Source of the DNA: Halorubrum tebenquichense DSM 14210 | GTDB taxonomy: Archaea; Halobacteriota; Halobacteria; Halobacteriales; Haloferacaceae | DNA length: 64,000 nucleotides | Direction of reading: 5' to 3' | Assembly: GCF_000337415.1 (NCBI RefSeq) | Contig: NZ_AOJD01000077.1 | Span: forward strand, 37,225 to 101,224 | Shown: positions 51,422 to 59,578 of the stretch, piece by piece | Layout: every line of letters begins with the position of its first letter | How positions within the stretch are numbered: position 1 is the stretch's first letter | Program-made: the position numbers and the translations under genes | The notes under the pieces: generated by a model | Seen by the model: only the letters and a program-made list of their open reading frames with translations | Told to the model about the DNA's origin: nothing | Database searches by the model: none

Positions 51422-52176
51422 TGACCTTCCCCGCCGTCGCGGAACGCGTCGAGCGCGAGCGACCAGTCGTACTCTCGGTACCGGACCCGCGACACGGCGT
51501 CGGGGTCGACGACGTCGTACTCGCGCAGGACGCGTCGTATTCCGCTCCCGCCACCGAAGTCGCCCCGGTACCAGAGCAGGAGCCGCGGCACGTACGCGGT
51601 CCCCTCCTCGACGACGGTCTCGCTCCGGAGATAGTTCTCGGTCGCCGCGTCGAGGTCCGCGTCGATCATCTCGGCGTCGTAGGCGGCGACCGCCGGACAG
51701 GAGGCGGCGCCGCAGTTGAGCGCGAAGTGGATCCGGAAGTCCGGCTCAGCGACCCGGTGACGCCGAACGAAACTCGAGGCGAGGGGGTTCGGGACGTATC
51801 CGAGTCCGTACTTCCACTGCGAGCCGCGGAGGATCCCGTGTTCGATCGCATCGAGACTCAGGTCCTCGCCGGCCACGGTGACGATCAGCTCCGAAAAGAA
51901 CCGGCGACGGCTCTCGAACCGGTCCGGTTCCGACAGTAGCGCGTCGCCCGTCGCAGCGTTGTACGCGTTCAGCCAGAAGGCGAGCCGCTCGTCCGGACCG
52001 AGGGCGTCCAAGTCGCTCTCCGAGAGATAGGCGAGACGAGTGCGCGCGTCCTCGCGCGCTGGATCGTGTTCCGAGCCGGCACGGACCGCGCGGAGGAACC
52101 GCTGCGAAGTCTCGACGGGGGCGGAATCGATCTCCGACGGCGGACCGGGGGCCGGCGTCGACTCGGACGCTGTCAT
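51418..52176 (-). CDS. DUF547-domain protein
   Basis: A 252-residue protein starting MTASESTPAPGPPSEIDSAP (ATG at 52176). It has the DUF547 features AFWLNAYNAATGDALLSE, LSLDAIEHGILRGSQWKYGL, HFALNCGAASCPAVAAYDAE and LLLWYRGDFGGGSGIRR. DUF547 domains are of unknown function and often have conserved Cys, as here in NCGAASCP. The longer frame upstream of 52176 is antisense to the peroxiredoxin-like gene at 52276 and is rejected. It is coupled to the small CC membrane gene. Confidence 0.82.
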   Translation of the reverse strand: MTASESTPAPGPPSEIDSAPVETSQRFLRAVRAGSEHDPAREDARTRLAYLSESDLDALGPDERLAFWLNAYNAATGDALLSEPDRFESRRRFFSELIVTVAGEDLSLDAIEHGILRGSQWKYGLGYVPNPLASSFVRRHRVAEPDFRIHFALNCGAASCPAVAAYDAEMIDADLDAATENYLRSETVVEEGTAYVPRLLLWYRGDFGGGSGIRRVLREYDVVDPDAVSRVRYREYDWSLALDAFRDGGEGQ

Positions 52177-52275
52177 AGTCGGATCTCTCGGGCGGGGAGC
52201 GAAAAGCCGCTGCGGTTGGGCGCGGCACGCGGCAGACCGACCGAGCGTTATGCCGCGGGACCGCGTGTGTACGGT

Positions 52276-52794
52276 ATGACCAACACGGCCGCCTCCTCCG
52301 AACCGGTTCCCGACTTCGAACTGCCGAACGCCGGCGCCGGCCCCGACCCGTTCTCGCTGTCCGCGGCCGCCGCCGACCCGGACCTCGACGCCATCGTCCT
52401 GCTGTTCCAGCGAGACTACCACTGCGGGAACTGCCGGAAACAGGTAGAGGCGATCGCCGACCGGTACGACGAGTTCGAGGCGCTGAACGCGTCGGTCGTC
52501 TCGATCCTTCCGGAGCCTGTGGAGCGGGCCGCCGAGTGGCAGGACTCCTACGACCTCCCGTTCGCGCTGCTCGCGGACCCGAACACCGACGTGAGCGACG
52601 CCTACGGCCAGCCGGTGCGGTTCGGCGTCCTCGGCTCGCTCCACGACCTCGTCGGGCGGATGCCGGTCGCGATGGTCCTCGGCGTCCGGTCCGGCGAGCC
52701 GGTCGTCGCGTACACGTACGAGGGACGGATGCCCGCCGACCGCCCGGAGGTCGACGACCTGCTCGATGAGGTCCGGGCGCTGCGCGCCGACTGA
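52276..52794 (+). CDS. peroxiredoxin/redoxin-like protein with CxxC
   Basis: A 172-residue thioredoxin-fold protein starting MTNTAASSEPVPDFELPNAG. The redox site is VLLFQRDYHCGNCRKQVEAI (CGNC), followed by VVSILPEPVERAAEWQDSYD and PFALLADPNTDVSDAYGQPV. This resembles redoxin/AhpC-like proteins of the type that use a CxxC rather than a single peroxidatic Cys. It would act in thiol-disulfide exchange or peroxide removal. The UbiA gene starts 3 bases after its stop, indicating co-transcription. Confidence 0.83.
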   Translation: MTNTAASSEPVPDFELPNAGAGPDPFSLSAAAADPDLDAIVLLFQRDYHCGNCRKQVEAIADRYDEFEALNASVVSILPEPVERAAEWQDSYDLPFALLADPNTDVSDAYGQPVRFGVLGSLHDLVGRMPVAMVLGVRSGEPVVAYTYEGRMPADRPEVDDLLDEVRALRAD

Positions 52795-52797
52795 CGG

Positions 52798-53718
52798 ATG
52801 AGCGAGTCCGACCGCCGCACCGTCCTCGTCGCGCTCTGGCGGATGTCTCGTCCCGCACAGATCGCGCTGATCGCGCTCGTGTACGCCCTCGGCGTCGCGA
52901 TAGCGCTCGGCCGCGGCGCGACGGTCGACCCCGCGGACGTGGGTATCGGTCTGGCCGTGCTCGTCCCGGTCGCCGCGAGCGTCCACTACGCGAATGAGTA
53001 CGCGGACGCCGAGACCGACGCGCTCACGGACCGCACGCCCTTCTCCGGCGGGAGCGGCGCGCTCGCCGAGACCGGTCTCCCGCGTCGCCTCGCGCTGCGT
53101 GCCGCGGTCGGGTCCGCCGCGATCGGTCTGCTACTGCTCGCCTGGGCCGCGGGTCCGCTCGGCCGACGACCGCTGTCGGCAGTTCACGCCGTCCTGCTCG
53201 GCGGAATCCTCCTCGTCGGCTGGCAGTACTCGGTCGGGCCGCTCCGGCTCGCGTGGCGCGGGCTCGGGGAGGTGACGAACGCCGCGCTCGGCGGGATCGC
53301 ACTGCCGCTGTACGGGTTCGCGGTCGTCACCGGTGAACTGACACTCGACGCCGTACTCGCGACCGCTCCGTTCGCGCTCGTTGTGTTCGTGAACCTCCTA
53401 GAGACGCAGTGGCCGGACCGCCGGGCGGACGCCGCGGTCGGGAAGCAGACGCTCGCGACGCGGTGATCGCCCCGTCGACTTCGAGCGGTGTACGGGCTCG
53501 CGAGCCTCGCCGCCGCGGGGTCAGTCGTCGCGCTCGTCGGTCGCGTGCTTCCGTCGGTCGTTGTGGTCGGAACGCTCGTTCCGATGGTCGGTCTAGTTCC
53601 CGGGTACCGGCGGTTCACGCGGCGGGAGGAGCCGCTGCCCGCGGTCGCGACGATGGTGGTCGTCGCCGCGACGACGACGGTCGCGTGGGGCGCGGTCGCC
53701 GCCGGACTCGTCGGCTGA
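52798..53718 (+). pseudogene. UbiA-family prenyltransferase gene interrupted by one in-frame stop
   Basis: The frame begins with ATG at 52798 and encodes a UbiA-type membrane prenyltransferase: VHYANEYADAETDALTDRTP (first Asp-rich motif), GQYSVGPLRL-like segment, and LLETQWPDRRADAAVGKQTL (second motif). At 53464-53466 a TGA interrupts the protein after ATR. The same frame continues at once with SPRRLRAVYGLASLAAAGSV and three more membrane segments to a TGA at 53718. The full frame is 307 codons, the normal length for UbiA proteins. The stop most simply reflects TGG (Trp) changed to TGA. The truncated protein (222 residues) would lack the last helices. Confidence 0.78.
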
Positions 53719-53757
53719 CTCGGCCGTCGTCGGCCGAACGTCCACTTGCTCGACGAC

Positions 53758-55305
53758 TCAGGGGAGTTTTCGACCGACCGCGGTCGACAGCCGGTTCCGA
53801 ACGGCCTGCCGGTCGGGGAGCGACGGGAGCGTCGCCGAGAGCGCGCCGACGAGTCCACCCCACAGGAGGTGACCGACGAGCGAGGCCGCGTTCAGGTTCG
53901 GGAGCGGCGTCGCGATCCCAACGGCGTTCAGCCAGAGGCTCATGACAACGCCGGCCATGACGAACCACAGGAAGAGCCCGTAGGCGACCCCCGCGGCGAC
54001 GGTAGCGCCGACGGAGTTGCCAAGGAAACCGTCCGGTGCCTCCGACCGGGCGACGGTCAACACCGTCGCGAACACGGCGCTGTGGAACAGGTGCGCGACC
54101 CATCCGACCGACGAGACGGAAGCCCCGTACAGCGCGCCGATCACAGGTAGCGTTCCGGTCGTCGCCTGGAAGAAGACCCCCATCGCGACGCCGGCCGCCA
54201 GCCCGATACCGAGCGTCCGCCACAGCGTCCCGCTCGCGAGCCCCGGGGCGTCCCCGCTCGCCGCGTTCCGACTGCTCCGCGGGAGCAACACCCGGACCGT
54301 CGTTTCCTCGTCGGTCGCGTCGACGACCACCTCGCCGCCGTATCTGGCTACGAGGAGCCGCAGGACCGGGACGCCGTAGTCCACGTCGTTCCGCTCCTGT
54401 TCGGGAATTCCCTCGACGAGCACGTCCTGTTCGCGGTCGCTGAGCCACGCTCCGGGGGCGGTGACGGACAGCGCCACGTGTCGGTCCCGGACGTCGACCG
54501 CGAGGGGATTGGCATCCGCGTCCGCCCAGTCGGGGAGCGCCGCGAGCTCGTCGAGCAGCCGATCCAGGTATCGGTCGGCCCTGACGGTCGCCGACGGGAC
54601 CGACTCCATCGACTCGACGCGGCCGGTCCGTTCCGCGTGTCGCCGTATTGCCTCGTCGATCCGCACCGGACCGAGCGTGCTGCCGCCGTCGACGGTCCCA
54701 ACGGTGAGGAATCGCGTCTCGTCGACCGCCCGGTCGATCCGAGCGATCGCGTCGGTAATCGCCGTCTTGCTTCGGTCTTGGGTTTGCGTTTGGCCTTCGA
54801 ACAGGAGATCCGTGTGCCCTTGGAGAATCGTGACGGAGTTCCGGACCTCGTGTCTGAGGATCCGGTTGAGGAGCCGCGCCTGCTCGATCTGGCGGTCCAC
54901 GACGGCCTGCCGGCGGTCCGCCTCCGCCCCCCTGATTCCGACGAGCAGTCCCGCGCCGCCGCCCACGATCCCGACGGCGGCCGCCGCCGCGGTGGCGTCA
55001 CCCGGTGACGATGTCATCGCCAACGGTCCGATCGCGACCCCGACCGCCGCGGCGCCGGCGACGAACCACCCGAGGATGCTCCGGGCGTACGCACGGTCCC
55101 GAGCGCTGACCGCGAGGTTGACGCCGTACAGGACGACACCGAACCCCACCACCAGAACGAACATCGCGCTCGCCTCCATCGCCAGTCCCGTGTCCGTCAC
55201 CAACAGGTCGGCGACCGTTCCGCGTGTCAGCAGGAAGGCGACAACCGCGATCACGACGCCTGCCGGCTTGAACGCGAGACGATCGCTCGGTGACGGTTTG
55301 TCCAT
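53758..55305 (-). CDS. membrane histidine kinase-like protein with N- and C-terminal membrane domains
   Basis: A 515-residue protein. Residues 1-125 contain four hydrophobic segments. Residues about 145-345 form a kinase core with the phosphoacceptor His in NRILRHEVRNSVTILQGHTD and a degenerate ATP-binding domain (EQDVLVEGIPEQERNDVDYG, VARYGGEVVVDATDEETT) lacking clear N and G boxes. Residues about 365-500 contain a second membrane domain of about four helices, related to a haloarchaeal type of C-terminal membrane region. The weakened ATP site suggests a kinase-like sensor or phosphatase rather than an active kinase. Confidence 0.78.
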   Translation of the reverse strand: MDKPSPSDRLAFKPAGVVIAVVAFLLTRGTVADLLVTDTGLAMEASAMFVLVVGFGVVLYGVNLAVSARDRAYARSILGWFVAGAAAVGVAIGPLAMTSSPGDATAAAAAVGIVGGGAGLLVGIRGAEADRRQAVVDRQIEQARLLNRILRHEVRNSVTILQGHTDLLFEGQTQTQDRSKTAITDAIARIDRAVDETRFLTVGTVDGGSTLGPVRIDEAIRRHAERTGRVESMESVPSATVRADRYLDRLLDELAALPDWADADANPLAVDVRDRHVALSVTAPGAWLSDREQDVLVEGIPEQERNDVDYGVPVLRLLVARYGGEVVVDATDEETTVRVLLPRSSRNAASGDAPGLASGTLWRTLGIGLAAGVAMGVFFQATTGTLPVIGALYGASVSSVGWVAHLFHSAVFATVLTVARSEAPDGFLGNSVGATVAAGVAYGLFLWFVMAGVVMSLWLNAVGIATPLPNLNAASLVGHLLWGGLVGALSATLPSLPDRQAVRNRLSTAVGRKLP

Positions 55306-55378
55306 ATGCCTACTTATTATTGGTTCTTAAAGAAGTACACCGGTCGTGTGGCTCGGCCGCTACATCCCGTCGCAGATT

Positions 55379-56002
55379 TTATTCCGCAGCCGCCAGCCGC
55401 TCGACGACATCGTCCGTTTCAGCGGTCTCGTGGGCGATGAACCCGTAGTTCGTGAGCGCGGCCTGAAGGGCCTCCTCGCCGGCGGCCGCCGTGGCGTCGG
55501 TCACGGTCAGCACCTCGAAACCGTTCTCGACGGCGTCGCGTAGGTGCGACTCGACGCAGAGGTTCGCGCTCATCCCGGCGAGCACGAGCGTGTCGATCCC
55601 GCGCTGGCGGAGCTGGATCTGGACGTCGTTGCTCCAGAAGCCGGAGAGCTGCTTGTGCGGCGAGAGGACGACCGTGTTGTCATCCGGTTCGAGTTCCGGG
55701 ACGAAGTCGGCACCGTCGCCGGCGACGTCGAACATCCGCGTGTCGAACATGATCTGGTCGATCGTGTTCAGGTGCTCCCAGCTCTCGTACTCCGCGTCGC
55801 CGTACTCGTGCGGGGAGTAGAAGACGGGCACGTCGCCCTCCCGGGCGGCGTCGCGGAGGCGTCGGATCTTGTCGACGACGGCGTTCTCCTCGACGGTCTC
55901 GCCCACCTTGTCCCACACCACGCTCTCGGGCTTCAGAAAGTCGATCTGCGGGTCGGTGACCAGTAGGGCCGTGCTGTCGGCGTCTATTTCGAGTTCGCTC
56001 AT
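55379..56002 (-). CDS. isochorismatase-family cysteine hydrolase
   Basis: A 207-residue protein starting MSELEIDADSTALLVTDPQI (ATG at 56002). The catalytic triad is visible: Asp in LLVTDPQIDFL (D17), Lys in VVLSPHKQLSGFW, and Cys in LAGMSANLCVESHLRDAVEN. Family members hydrolyse isochorismate, nicotinamide, N-carbamoylsarcosine or similar amides; the substrate is unknown. The start codon touches palindrome A (56003-56019), and palindrome B (56060-56074) lies further upstream. This gene should be under the same control as the TauE/SafE operon at 49.6 kb. Confidence 0.85.
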   Translation of the reverse strand: MSELEIDADSTALLVTDPQIDFLKPESVVWDKVGETVEENAVVDKIRRLRDAAREGDVPVFYSPHEYGDAEYESWEHLNTIDQIMFDTRMFDVAGDGADFVPELEPDDNTVVLSPHKQLSGFWSNDVQIQLRQRGIDTLVLAGMSANLCVESHLRDAVENGFEVLTVTDATAAAGEEALQAALTNYGFIAHETAETDDVVERLAAAE

Positions 56003-56019
56003 GGTTACCTTCAGTAACT
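56003..56019. promoter_or_regulatory. palindrome A before the isochorismatase-like gene
   Basis: GGTTAC-N5-GTAACT (one mismatch to a perfect dyad) is directly adjacent to the minus-strand start codon at 56000-56002. A bound regulator would block the start of transcription or translation. It corresponds to 49598-49614. Confidence 0.75.
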
Positions 56020-56035
56020 CGGTACGGGTGGGTAA

Positions 56036-56054
56036 CTGATAAGCCCGCGCGAAC
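56036..56054 (-). promoter_or_regulatory. TATA and flanking element of the isochorismatase-like gene
   Basis: On the minus strand a GGCTTATCAG TATA-like element is preceded by GTTCGCGCG. The plus-strand 9-mer CGCGCGAAC at 56046-56054 matches 49640-49648 in the other regulated promoter, with the same distance to palindrome A. Confidence 0.5.
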
Positions 56055-56059
56055 CTGAT

Positions 56060-56074
56060 GGTAACCGAGTTACC
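56060..56074. promoter_or_regulatory. palindrome B before the isochorismatase-like gene
   Basis: GGTAAC-CGA-GTTACC is an exact dyad, 56 bases centre-to-centre from palindrome A. It corresponds to 49654-49668. Confidence 0.75.
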
Positions 56075-56188
56075 GACCGGTGAGTCCCAGAGTGGCGGAC
56101 GAAACTCTCGGAGATGTGAGCGACCGGATCGACACGGCCTTTCGATACGATAGTCGGTTTCGTCTCCTCACCTACTTACTAAACGTAT

Positions 56189-56199
56189 CTTTATTTTTG
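56189..56199 (+). promoter_or_regulatory. TATA box of the HxlR regulator gene
   Basis: CTTTATTTTTG ends about 20 bases before the ATG at 56219, fitting a leaderless or very short-leader transcript. Confidence 0.5.
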
Positions 56200-56218
56200 T
56201 GGCGGCCGTAGAACGTAT

Positions 56219-56578
56219 ATGAGTACGGACTCGGAGCTGCTGGAGGTATGGTGTGCCGGCAGCGAGTGGTGTCCGATCACGACGACGGCGACGCTGATCG
56301 GCAAGAAGTGGCATCCGGTCGTTATCCACCGCCTCCTCGAAAATGGTCCCCTAGGGTTCAACGCGCTCAAAGAGGACGTCGACGGGATCTCGGCGAAGGT
56401 GCAGTCCGATGTCCTCGAAGACTTAGAGGAACACGGTTTCGTCGATCGGACGATCGTCAGCGAAAAACCGTTCCGCGTGGAGTACTCGTTGACGGACCGC
56501 GGGCGGTCGTTAGAGCCTGTGATCGTTGCCATGCGCGACTGGGGTAAAGAACACCTCACGGCTCCCGACGACCAGTGA
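56219..56578 (+). CDS. HxlR-family winged-helix regulator with N-terminal Cys pair
   Basis: A 119-residue protein. The N-terminus has C12 and C18 (EVWCAGSEWCPITTT), and the HxlR signature TATLIGKKWHPVVIHRLLEN followed by LGFNALKEDVDGISAKVQSD and a wing ending FRVEYSLTDRGRSL. HxlR/YodB/HypR-type proteins sense electrophiles, quinones or hypochlorite through N-terminal Cys. It is divergent from the isochorismatase-like gene, about 145 bases from palindrome B, and is the best candidate to bind the paired palindromes. The stop overlaps the start of the P-type ATPase gene (GTGA), so the two are co-translated. Confidence 0.85.
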   Translation: MSTDSELLEVWCAGSEWCPITTTATLIGKKWHPVVIHRLLENGPLGFNALKEDVDGISAKVQSDVLEDLEEHGFVDRTIVSEKPFRVEYSLTDRGRSLEPVIVAMRDWGKEHLTAPDDQ

Positions 56579-58251
56579 GCGATTCGCTCGACTCGGACGA
56601 TCCGAGCGAGTCGCCCGCGAACGTCGTCTCCGTCCTCCCGAAGGACGCGATCCCAAGCATCGATGACCCGACGTTCGGAGACGACTACTTCGGCGATCCG
56701 GATGACGATGTTCTGGTCGTCGAGCCGGCCGACGACGCGACGGAGGTGTCGGTCGATTCGCTGGCTCCCGGCGATCGGATCCTCGTCCGCGAGGGCGAAC
56801 GCATTCCGGTCGACGGGACGCTGGTCGGCGACGACTGTAGCGTCAAGGAGGCGGTCGTCACCGGCGAGGCGCTCCCCGTCGCGAAGCGAACGGGCGACGA
56901 GATCGTCGGCGGCGCGGTCGTCACTGACGGCGCGGCGATCGTCGAGGTCGGCGACCCGGTGACGAGCAGCGTCGACCGCATCACCGACTCCCTGTGGTCG
57001 ATCCAGAGCGCCGATCACGGGATCCAGCGCCGCGCCGACGAACTCGCGTATCGCATCGTCGGCCTCGTCGCCGCCGTCGCGGCCGCGGTCGGCGTCTGGA
57101 CCGTCGCCGCCGGGAGACCGCTGTCTGCGGGCGCTATGGGCGTGCTGCTCGCGCTGCTCGTCGCTAGCCCCTGGGCGCTCGGACTCGCGACGCCGCTTTC
57201 GGTCGCCACGAGTATCCGCGACGCGATGAAGCGCGGCATCGTCGTGCTCGACGACACGATCTTCGAGCGGCTCCGCGATATCGACGTGGTCGTGTTCGAC
57301 AAGACCGGGACGCTCACGACGGGCGAGATGGAGGTCGTCGACGTCGACGCATCGGACGAGGCGCTCGCCGATGCGGCCGCGCTCGAACGGCGCGCCGCAC
57401 ATCCGGCTGCGGTCGCGATCGTCTCTGCGGTCAAGTCGAAGGCTGACGACGCGGAGGCGGCTCAAACCGACGGTGGTCGTATCGACGACACCGGAACGAC
57501 GCCTGCCGGCCGCGACGTGCGCGACTTCCGGACGCACGCGACGGGCGTCTCCGGAACCGTCGACGGCCGCGACGTGCTCGTCGGAAACCTCGATCTGTTC
57601 GCCGAACGAGGCTGGACGGTCACGTCCGAGATCCAGGAAAAAGCACGTGAAGCCCGTGGGTTCGGCCGGCTCCCGGTCGTGATCGGCCGCGACGGACGAG
57701 CGGACGGGATCGTCGTGGTCGGCGACAATCCCCGGCAGGGATGGCTGGACACGGTCACCGCCCTCCACGAGCGCGGAATCGAGGTCGCCGTTCTCACGGG
57801 CGACGACGAGGAGGCGACGGACTTCTTCGCGGAACAGGACGCGGTCTCATACGTGTTCGCGGACGTGCCGCCCGAGGGGAAGACGGAGGCTATCCGCCGA
57901 TTCCAGCGCGATCGGCGCGTCGCGATGGTCGGTGACGGCACCAACGACGCGCCTGCCCTCGCACAGGCCGATCTCGGGATCTCGTTGGGAAGCGGGACGG
58001 CACTTGCCGCGGACGCCGCCGACATCGCGATCGTCGACGACGACCTCTCGCTCGTCGAGACCACGTTCGAACTCGCGCGGGCGGCGCGGCGTCGCGTCCG
58101 GCAGAACGTCGGACTCGCCTTCGCGTACAACGCGATCGCGATCCCCGTCGCACTCGTCGGTCTGTTCAACCCCGTGACCGCGGCGATCGCGGTCGCTATC
58201 TGCGGCGGGCTCCTCGCCGTGAACTCGTCGCGAGACCTCTTCGGGGAGTAA
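56575..58251 (+). CDS. rearranged P-type ATPase with DUF3179-derived N-terminus
   Basis: A 558-residue protein. Residues 1-50 (NVVSVLPKDAIPSIDDPTFG) match the start of the DUF3179 protein at 43133, not a P-type ATPase. From about residue 55 the actuator domain of a P1B-type metal ATPase follows (PGDRILVREGERIPVDGTLV, TGEALPVAKRTGDEIVGG). Membrane helices are then seen, with the motif SPWALGLATPLSVATS where copper or zinc pumps have CPC. The phosphorylation site is FDKTGTLTTGEM and the hinge GDGTNDAPALAQADLG is intact. The N-terminal helices before the actuator domain are missing. The protein can probably hydrolyse ATP but its transport role is doubtful. GTG start overlaps the HxlR stop. Confidence 0.82.
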   Translation: MSDSLDSDDPSESPANVVSVLPKDAIPSIDDPTFGDDYFGDPDDDVLVVEPADDATEVSVDSLAPGDRILVREGERIPVDGTLVGDDCSVKEAVVTGEALPVAKRTGDEIVGGAVVTDGAAIVEVGDPVTSSVDRITDSLWSIQSADHGIQRRADELAYRIVGLVAAVAAAVGVWTVAAGRPLSAGAMGVLLALLVASPWALGLATPLSVATSIRDAMKRGIVVLDDTIFERLRDIDVVVFDKTGTLTTGEMEVVDVDASDEALADAAALERRAAHPAAVAIVSAVKSKADDAEAAQTDGGRIDDTGTTPAGRDVRDFRTHATGVSGTVDGRDVLVGNLDLFAERGWTVTSEIQEKAREARGFGRLPVVIGRDGRADGIVVVGDNPRQGWLDTVTALHERGIEVAVLTGDDEEATDFFAEQDAVSYVFADVPPEGKTEAIRRFQRDRRVAMVGDGTNDAPALAQADLGISLGSGTALAADAADIAIVDDDLSLVETTFELARAARRRVRQNVGLAFAYNAIAIPVALVGLFNPVTAAIAVAICGGLLAVNSSRDLFGE

Positions 58252-58259
58252 TTGGTTGG

Positions 58260-59411
58260 CTATGCCGGGTCGGACTCACCGGAGACGGTCGGTCGCGTAC
58301 TGCTACCGGCCTGTACCGCGTTCGTCGCGTAGACGAGACTTCCGGTGAACAGCACGATTCCGCCGACGAGGAACGCTGACGCGAACGGCGATGACGGGTC
58401 AACGAAGAGCCAGTATAGCGGTGCGGCGACCGACGGTCCCGCGGCGAGGATCGCCACTTTCGCCACGAGCGGCCCACAGCATCCGCACGCACACGCACCG
58501 ATGACTGCGGTCGGTCCCGCGGTTCCCTGTACCGTCGCTCCCTCTGCGACGCCCCAGCTTCGCCACTGAAATCCGATCAGCAGCGCGTTCAACCCGACCA
58601 GTAGACTCACGGTACCGACGAGGATGGCGACGCCGATCGACATGGCCGCGAACACGGGGACATCCGGGAGGTACACTTCCAGCGTTTGCCACGTCACGAG
58701 CGGATAGACGACCGAAAGGACATCGACGACGGTCTCCGGCGGTACGTCCTCATCCGGGAAAAACGAGAGGTAGTTCGATGCAGAAACGAAGAACAGCGCC
58801 GTGACGATCGTAATGCCGAGCGCAAAGCGACGCGCGACCGTGTCTCGAACGGCCGCGGCGATCGCGTGTCGAGCGTCCGTCCAGACGATGTATCCGATGA
58901 GGACGGGGAGACTCACGACGAGCGCGTAGCCGACCGGGTGGGTGTCGCTCGCGGTGCCCGGGATCAGACTCGGGTAGGCGATCCAGAGTCCGACAAACAT
59001 TCCGAGGAACGTGTACCGCGGGCGGGTCGGCCATCGGAGCCAGCCGGCGACGAAACTGAACAGCGTCACTGAGAGTCCGACACCGAGCGAGAGGGGGACA
59101 TACCACGATCGGGGGAACGGCATCGAACTTGCCGTGTACGCCGGATCCGGAGTCACCCCCTCGAACAGGATCACGCCGAGCGTCGCAACGGAGATGCCGA
59201 ACAGCGCCGTGTAAAGCGCCGATCTGGGGGATATCCGCTCGGATCGCTTCCCGGCGACGGCGAGACCGGTGATAAGGATGCCACCGAGTGCGATCACGAT
59301 CGCGCTCCCCTCGGTCAAGAACGGCGAGGAGCTCTCGCCGTGTGCGGAGACGAGTGGAACTTGGGTGAGAAACGCCCCGAACACAGCGAGTCGGAGCACG
59401 TGACGGTTCAT
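58260..59411 (-). CDS. multi-pass membrane protein with MerT-like CCGP motif
   Basis: A 383-residue protein with a signal-like N-terminus and about nine further hydrophobic segments. The C-terminal helix pair contains VIGACACGCCGPLVAKVAIL, with four Cys in a CxCxCC pattern followed by GPL, resembling the CC-x-GPL segment of the mercury carrier MerT. N-terminal AHGESSSPF and further His/Met residues may add ligands. No family was recognised, but a heavy-metal transport or resistance role is plausible given the ATPase and ACR3 neighbours. It converges with the ATPase gene, 9 bases between stops. Confidence 0.68.
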   Translation of the reverse strand: MNRHVLRLAVFGAFLTQVPLVSAHGESSSPFLTEGSAIVIALGGILITGLAVAGKRSERISPRSALYTALFGISVATLGVILFEGVTPDPAYTASSMPFPRSWYVPLSLGVGLSVTLFSFVAGWLRWPTRPRYTFLGMFVGLWIAYPSLIPGTASDTHPVGYALVVSLPVLIGYIVWTDARHAIAAAVRDTVARRFALGITIVTALFFVSASNYLSFFPDEDVPPETVVDVLSVVYPLVTWQTLEVYLPDVPVFAAMSIGVAILVGTVSLLVGLNALLIGFQWRSWGVAEGATVQGTAGPTAVIGACACGCCGPLVAKVAILAAGPSVAAPLYWLFVDPSSPFASAFLVGGIVLFTGSLVYATNAVQAGSSTRPTVSGESDPA

Positions 59412-59578
59412 ACTACGGAGATGCTATCTCCATACACTTTCCCGTTACGAATGTCGTCACTCCGATCGACACGGCTCTCGGTCCGTCTACAGGTCAAATA
59501 GGATTCTCCCGCCGATTTCAACAGGGTCTTTCTTCTCCGAGTCAGAGTGGACGCAACCGTATCTCTTTCTCCCCACGT

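Noticed and set aside
53464..53466. TGA in the UbiA gene as a selenocysteine codon
   Set aside because: Haloarchaea are not known to use selenocysteine, and no SECIS-like structure or Cys-aligned position is apparent; a TGG to TGA change is simpler.
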